Of a DNA stretch of 7,705 nucleotides, positions 5,677 through 7,705 are shown in pieces. The translations under genes and the position numbers were made by a program. Positions within the stretch are counted from its first letter, which is position 1. Every line of letters begins with the position of its first letter. The DNA comes from Candidatus Omnitrophota bacterium (lineage in GTDB: Bacteria > Omnitrophota > Gorgyraeia > Gorgyraeales > Gorgyraeaceae): NCBI GenBank assembly GCA_018817035.1, contig JAHIUV010000061.1:1-7705 (forward strand), written 5' to 3'. The notes under the pieces are model-generated. The model was not told the origin of the DNA and did no database searches. It saw nothing but the letters and a program-made list of their open reading frames with translations.

Positions 5677-7551
5677 TTAGCCTCCAAAAGCGTCGGGCGT
5701 GGGATAATCCCCGCACTTCTTCCCGCATTGTTCCAGGCGTTTCTTCTGCTCATCCAGGATCTTCATCAATATATGCGGCGTATCAAAAACCTTGGTATGG
5801 TATATGTTCTTGATCCTTTCCATCTTAGCCAGGGATTCAGGTATCCTGATCTGGAATTGTTCATTGTATTCTTCTTTTGTATAAACCTTATCAAGGACTT
5901 CTTTGAACAGCATCCTAAGGTCCTCGTATCTGGGGATATACCCTATGGGCGTCTTTATGCCTCCTACGTTATCATTCACGCGCAGTTCCATCCATTTTAA
6001 CCATACGTGTTTATCTTTTATGCCATTTAAGAATTTTTTATCTTTTCCGCGCAGAAAATAATTTACGTGGAACACAAGAGGAGGGTTCTTTACGTCCTCG
6101 ATTATGTCCAGGTTATTCTGGATATACCTGCCTATAGGTATGGAAAGAAAATCCAGGTTTGCCATAAGGTTAAATGCCCTGACCCCTTCCTGGCCAAGAG
6201 TAGCGGCTGTGGTTTCTGACTCGATCGTAGCGCCCTGGGACAATATGCCGTGCGCCCAGTCAAAAGACTGCGCGACAGGAACGCTGGTATCGGAATCACG
6301 TCCGCCGTATATCACTCCGCCGATCTCAACGCCGGCGGGATTTTCAAGATTCTTGTCGCAATTCTTAAGATCTTTCAGCCAGATAGTATAGCGCGCGTTC
6401 TTGTGGGCATACGGGATATCTTTTCCGTCAGGGCCCTTTTTACCCGGAACCCATTCTCCTGAAAAATTAACTCCTTTTTCAGGCGCGGGCCTTCCGTCGC
6501 TTAACCAGCGCGGGTTATTTTCGTCATCCCTAAGCACGTTCGAGAAGATAACCTCTCCCGGCGTAGTCAATGCCTCAAATATACTGGGATCATTTTGCTC
6601 GTTAACATCCTGTATTATCCCAAAAATCCCTCTCTCTACATTGACCGCGCGTATCTTTCCGTCTATACTGCGTAAATACGCTATATCATCCCCTATGATC
6701 TTTTCCCCGTCGAGCATCGCGGTAGCTGTTTTTCCGCAGGCTGACGGAAAAGATCCCGTAAAATATGTGACTCTTTTCTTTTCCGGGCCATGCACTCCCA
6801 TGACAAACATATGTTCGGTAAGCCAGCCTTCCTCTGAAGCCCTCCTGATGGCAAGCCTCATTGAAAGCTTTTTAAGGCCTACGGTATTCCCGGCATATTG
6901 GGTATTGACACTCAGGACTGTTTCTTCCTCAAGATCTATATACACTCGCCTTTTTTCCCAATTTTTGCTCGCGCCATTCTCTGTTGCTCCTGAGCTATGT
7001 GCTGCCCTGAAAAACCCGCCTTTTCCGTTAAGGTTTTTAAACTGCCCATAACCTGACCTGTAAAGTATGTTCTCTGAATGAGCGACATAACTCGAATCAG
7101 TTATCTGGACAACCGGTATGGAAAACACGGAATTGGTCGGGCCCAGGCAAAAAAAGCATACATACATTTCCCTGCCGCGCATGGAGTCCTCAAAAAGGCC
7201 GTTTATTTCCTCCAGCCCCTTATCCCTGTCTATAGACTGTATGTCAGAGCCAAGCACCTGGTCAGGCCTCAGGAGATACCTGGTGCTGAATTTATCACGG
7301 CCCTGATCATAGTATCCGTCAAAATGTATGCTGTGCCCTTTTACGGTAAGCGCCGCTTCTTCGCCATTCTCTATCGCTTTCTTGCGTATATATTCAGCAT
7401 CCCCTTCCGCGTCAGTGCGCACGAATACTGAATCAGGATCACAAATTTTTACATATTTAGCCACAAAATCCATCAAGATCGGATTAGCCAGGTCTTCAAG
7501 TTTTTTGTAATTTTCCTTACCGCATTTTGTCTGGAGTAATTTCTTGTTCAT
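5677..7551 (-). CDS. pckG: Phosphoenolpyruvate carboxykinase, GTP type
   Basis: PckG interconverts oxaloacetate and phosphoenolpyruvate plus CO2 with GTP/GDP, for gluconeogenesis or anaplerosis. The 624 residues match the GTP-type family. The substrate region has TQYAGN (217-222), K227-K228 and EHM with the metal ligand H247. The P-loop (kinase-1) is FPSACGKTATAM (268-279), with C272, K274 and T275. Kinase-2 is GDDIAYL (287-293), with D289. R387 lies in HKNARYT, and GGVIYGGRDSDTSVPV (411-426), SETTAA (445-450), FHVNYF (494-499) and TPIGYIPR (534-541) are also present. The segment after the P-loop (307-330) and the guanine pocket diverge from animal enzymes. The start is the ATG at 7549-7551 with AGGAAGGA at 7556-7563; the frame continues upstream to a TTG at 7665, but that region holds the promoter and a terminator. 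It is transcribed alone from the promoter at 7615-7643. Confidence 0.94.
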   Translation of the reverse strand: MNKKLLQTKCGKENYKKLEDLANPILMDFVAKYVKICDPDSVFVRTDAEGDAEYIRKKAIENGEEAALTVKGHSIHFDGYYDQGRDKFSTRYLLRPDQVLGSDIQSIDRDKGLEEINGLFEDSMRGREMYVCFFCLGPTNSVFSIPVVQITDSSYVAHSENILYRSGYGQFKNLNGKGGFFRAAHSSGATENGASKNWEKRRVYIDLEEETVLSVNTQYAGNTVGLKKLSMRLAIRRASEEGWLTEHMFVMGVHGPEKKRVTYFTGSFPSACGKTATAMLDGEKIIGDDIAYLRSIDGKIRAVNVERGIFGIIQDVNEQNDPSIFEALTTPGEVIFSNVLRDDENNPRWLSDGRPAPEKGVNFSGEWVPGKKGPDGKDIPYAHKNARYTIWLKDLKNCDKNLENPAGVEIGGVIYGGRDSDTSVPVAQSFDWAHGILSQGATIESETTAATLGQEGVRAFNLMANLDFLSIPIGRYIQNNLDIIEDVKNPPLVFHVNYFLRGKDKKFLNGIKDKHVWLKWMELRVNDNVGGIKTPIGYIPRYEDLRMLFKEVLDKVYTKEEYNEQFQIRIPESLAKMERIKNIYHTKVFDTPHILMKILDEQKKRLEQCGKKCGDYPTPDAFGG

Positions 7552-7614
7552 CGTGTCCTTCCTCTCCGCTCTTCTCCTTATTATAATCTGATATCGACGA
7601 TTTGATACCCACCT

Positions 7615-7643
7615 ATTATACTTCCTAACATAAAAAATCCCAA
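7615..7643 (-). promoter_or_regulatory. Predicted sigma-70-type promoter of pckG
   Basis: On the minus strand a perfect TATAAT (7615-7620) is preceded by TTGGGA (7638-7643, 4 of 6) with an exact 17-bp spacer. Transcription would start near 7608, giving a leader of about 57 nt. A second TATAAT (7580-7585) has no recognisable -35 and is less likely. The -35 box and spacer coincide with the last arm and T-run of the upstream terminator. Confidence 0.65.
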
Positions 7644-7662
7644 GTAAAAATTTACCCGGGAT
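7631..7662 (-). terminator. Intrinsic terminator of the gene upstream of pckG
   Basis: ATCCC (7637-7641) pairs with GGGAT (7658-7662), and GTAAA (7644-7648) with TTTAC (7651-7655), separated by one internal 2x2 mismatch. On the minus strand the stem runs straight into TTTTTT, so it should end a leftward transcript from a gene beyond the right edge. A gene on the plus strand would not gain a T-run here. It lies about 80 bp before the pckG start and insulates pckG from that transcript. Confidence 0.7.
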
Positions 7663-7670
7663 CAAACTAA

Positions 7671-7695
7671 ATGTTCGAGGCTTAGCCTCGAACAG
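7671..7695 (-). repeat. Second copy of the 23-bp palindrome, inverted
   Basis: The half-site TGTTCGAGGCT (7672-7682), a central T and the exact complement of the half-site (7684-7694) form a perfect palindrome. The 25 bases 7671-7695 are the exact reverse complement of 2441-2465, including one extra base on each side. The following 10 bases to the window edge resemble the inward flank of the first copy only weakly, so this may be the end of a further full element lying outside the window or a solitary palindrome. Confidence 0.8.
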
Positions 7696-7705
7696 AAACC
7701 TTGAA

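Noticed and set aside
6401..7051. 216-codon open frame on the plus strand opposite pckG
   Set aside because: It lies wholly antisense to a well-conserved gene, its product is Ser/Leu/Pro-rich with no recognisable domain, and it has no convincing ribosome site. It is a shadow of pckG codon use.
7552..7665. TTG start extending pckG by 38 residues
   Set aside because: The extension would translate through the promoter and the upstream terminator; the ATG at 7551 has a good SD and matches the family N-terminus.

Overview
The window reads as a stretch of chromosome from a Gram-negative-type bacterium, probably uncultivated. It carries hflK-hflC, a PilZ c-di-GMP receptor, a CPA-type cation/proton antiporter, a GTP-type PEP carboxykinase and a two-gene route to homospermidine. 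The genes have moderate G+C, while some intergenic stretches are very AT-rich. The combination would fit a candidate phylum such as Omnitrophota, but that is a low-confidence impression. I see no phage, plasmid, CRISPR or rRNA/tRNA signal.

Layout. All genes except one lie on the minus strand, so the logical order runs right to left. At the right edge (7631-7695) there is a perfect 23-bp palindrome and then an intrinsic terminator for a gene beyond the window. That terminator overlaps the predicted promoter of pckG (5677-7551). The only plus-strand gene, a PilZ protein (5288-5674), converges on pckG with just 2 bp between the stop codons. A 165-bp, very AT-rich divergent promoter region (5123-5287) separates pilZ from the polyamine operon, which is homospermidine synthase (3614-5122) followed by an overlapping eukaryote-like ornithine decarboxylase (2491-3657). 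Next comes a 342-bp gene-free gap (2149-2490). Most of it is a 254-bp element with imperfect terminal inverted repeats and several hairpins (2212-2465), and the hflK promoter lies just beyond the element. hflK (1138-2148) and hflC (194-1141) overlap by 4 bp and end at a perfect 16-bp-stem hairpin (138-184). The first 42 codons of a membrane antiporter (1-126) run off the left edge.

How the genes work together. The decarboxylase should turn ornithine into putrescine and the synthase should condense two putrescines into homospermidine, so the pair forms a short pathway needing no S-adenosylmethionine. HflK and HflC form an inner-membrane SPFH complex that modulates the FtsH protease. PckG links oxaloacetate and phosphoenolpyruvate, and PilZ would report c-di-GMP. 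Apart from the polyamine pair and hflKC, the neighbours are not obviously functionally linked.

The most unusual feature is the terminal-inverted-repeat element at 2212-2465. Its 25-bp end palindrome recurs, inverted, at 7671-7695, which suggests a dispersed MITE- or REP-like family in this genome.
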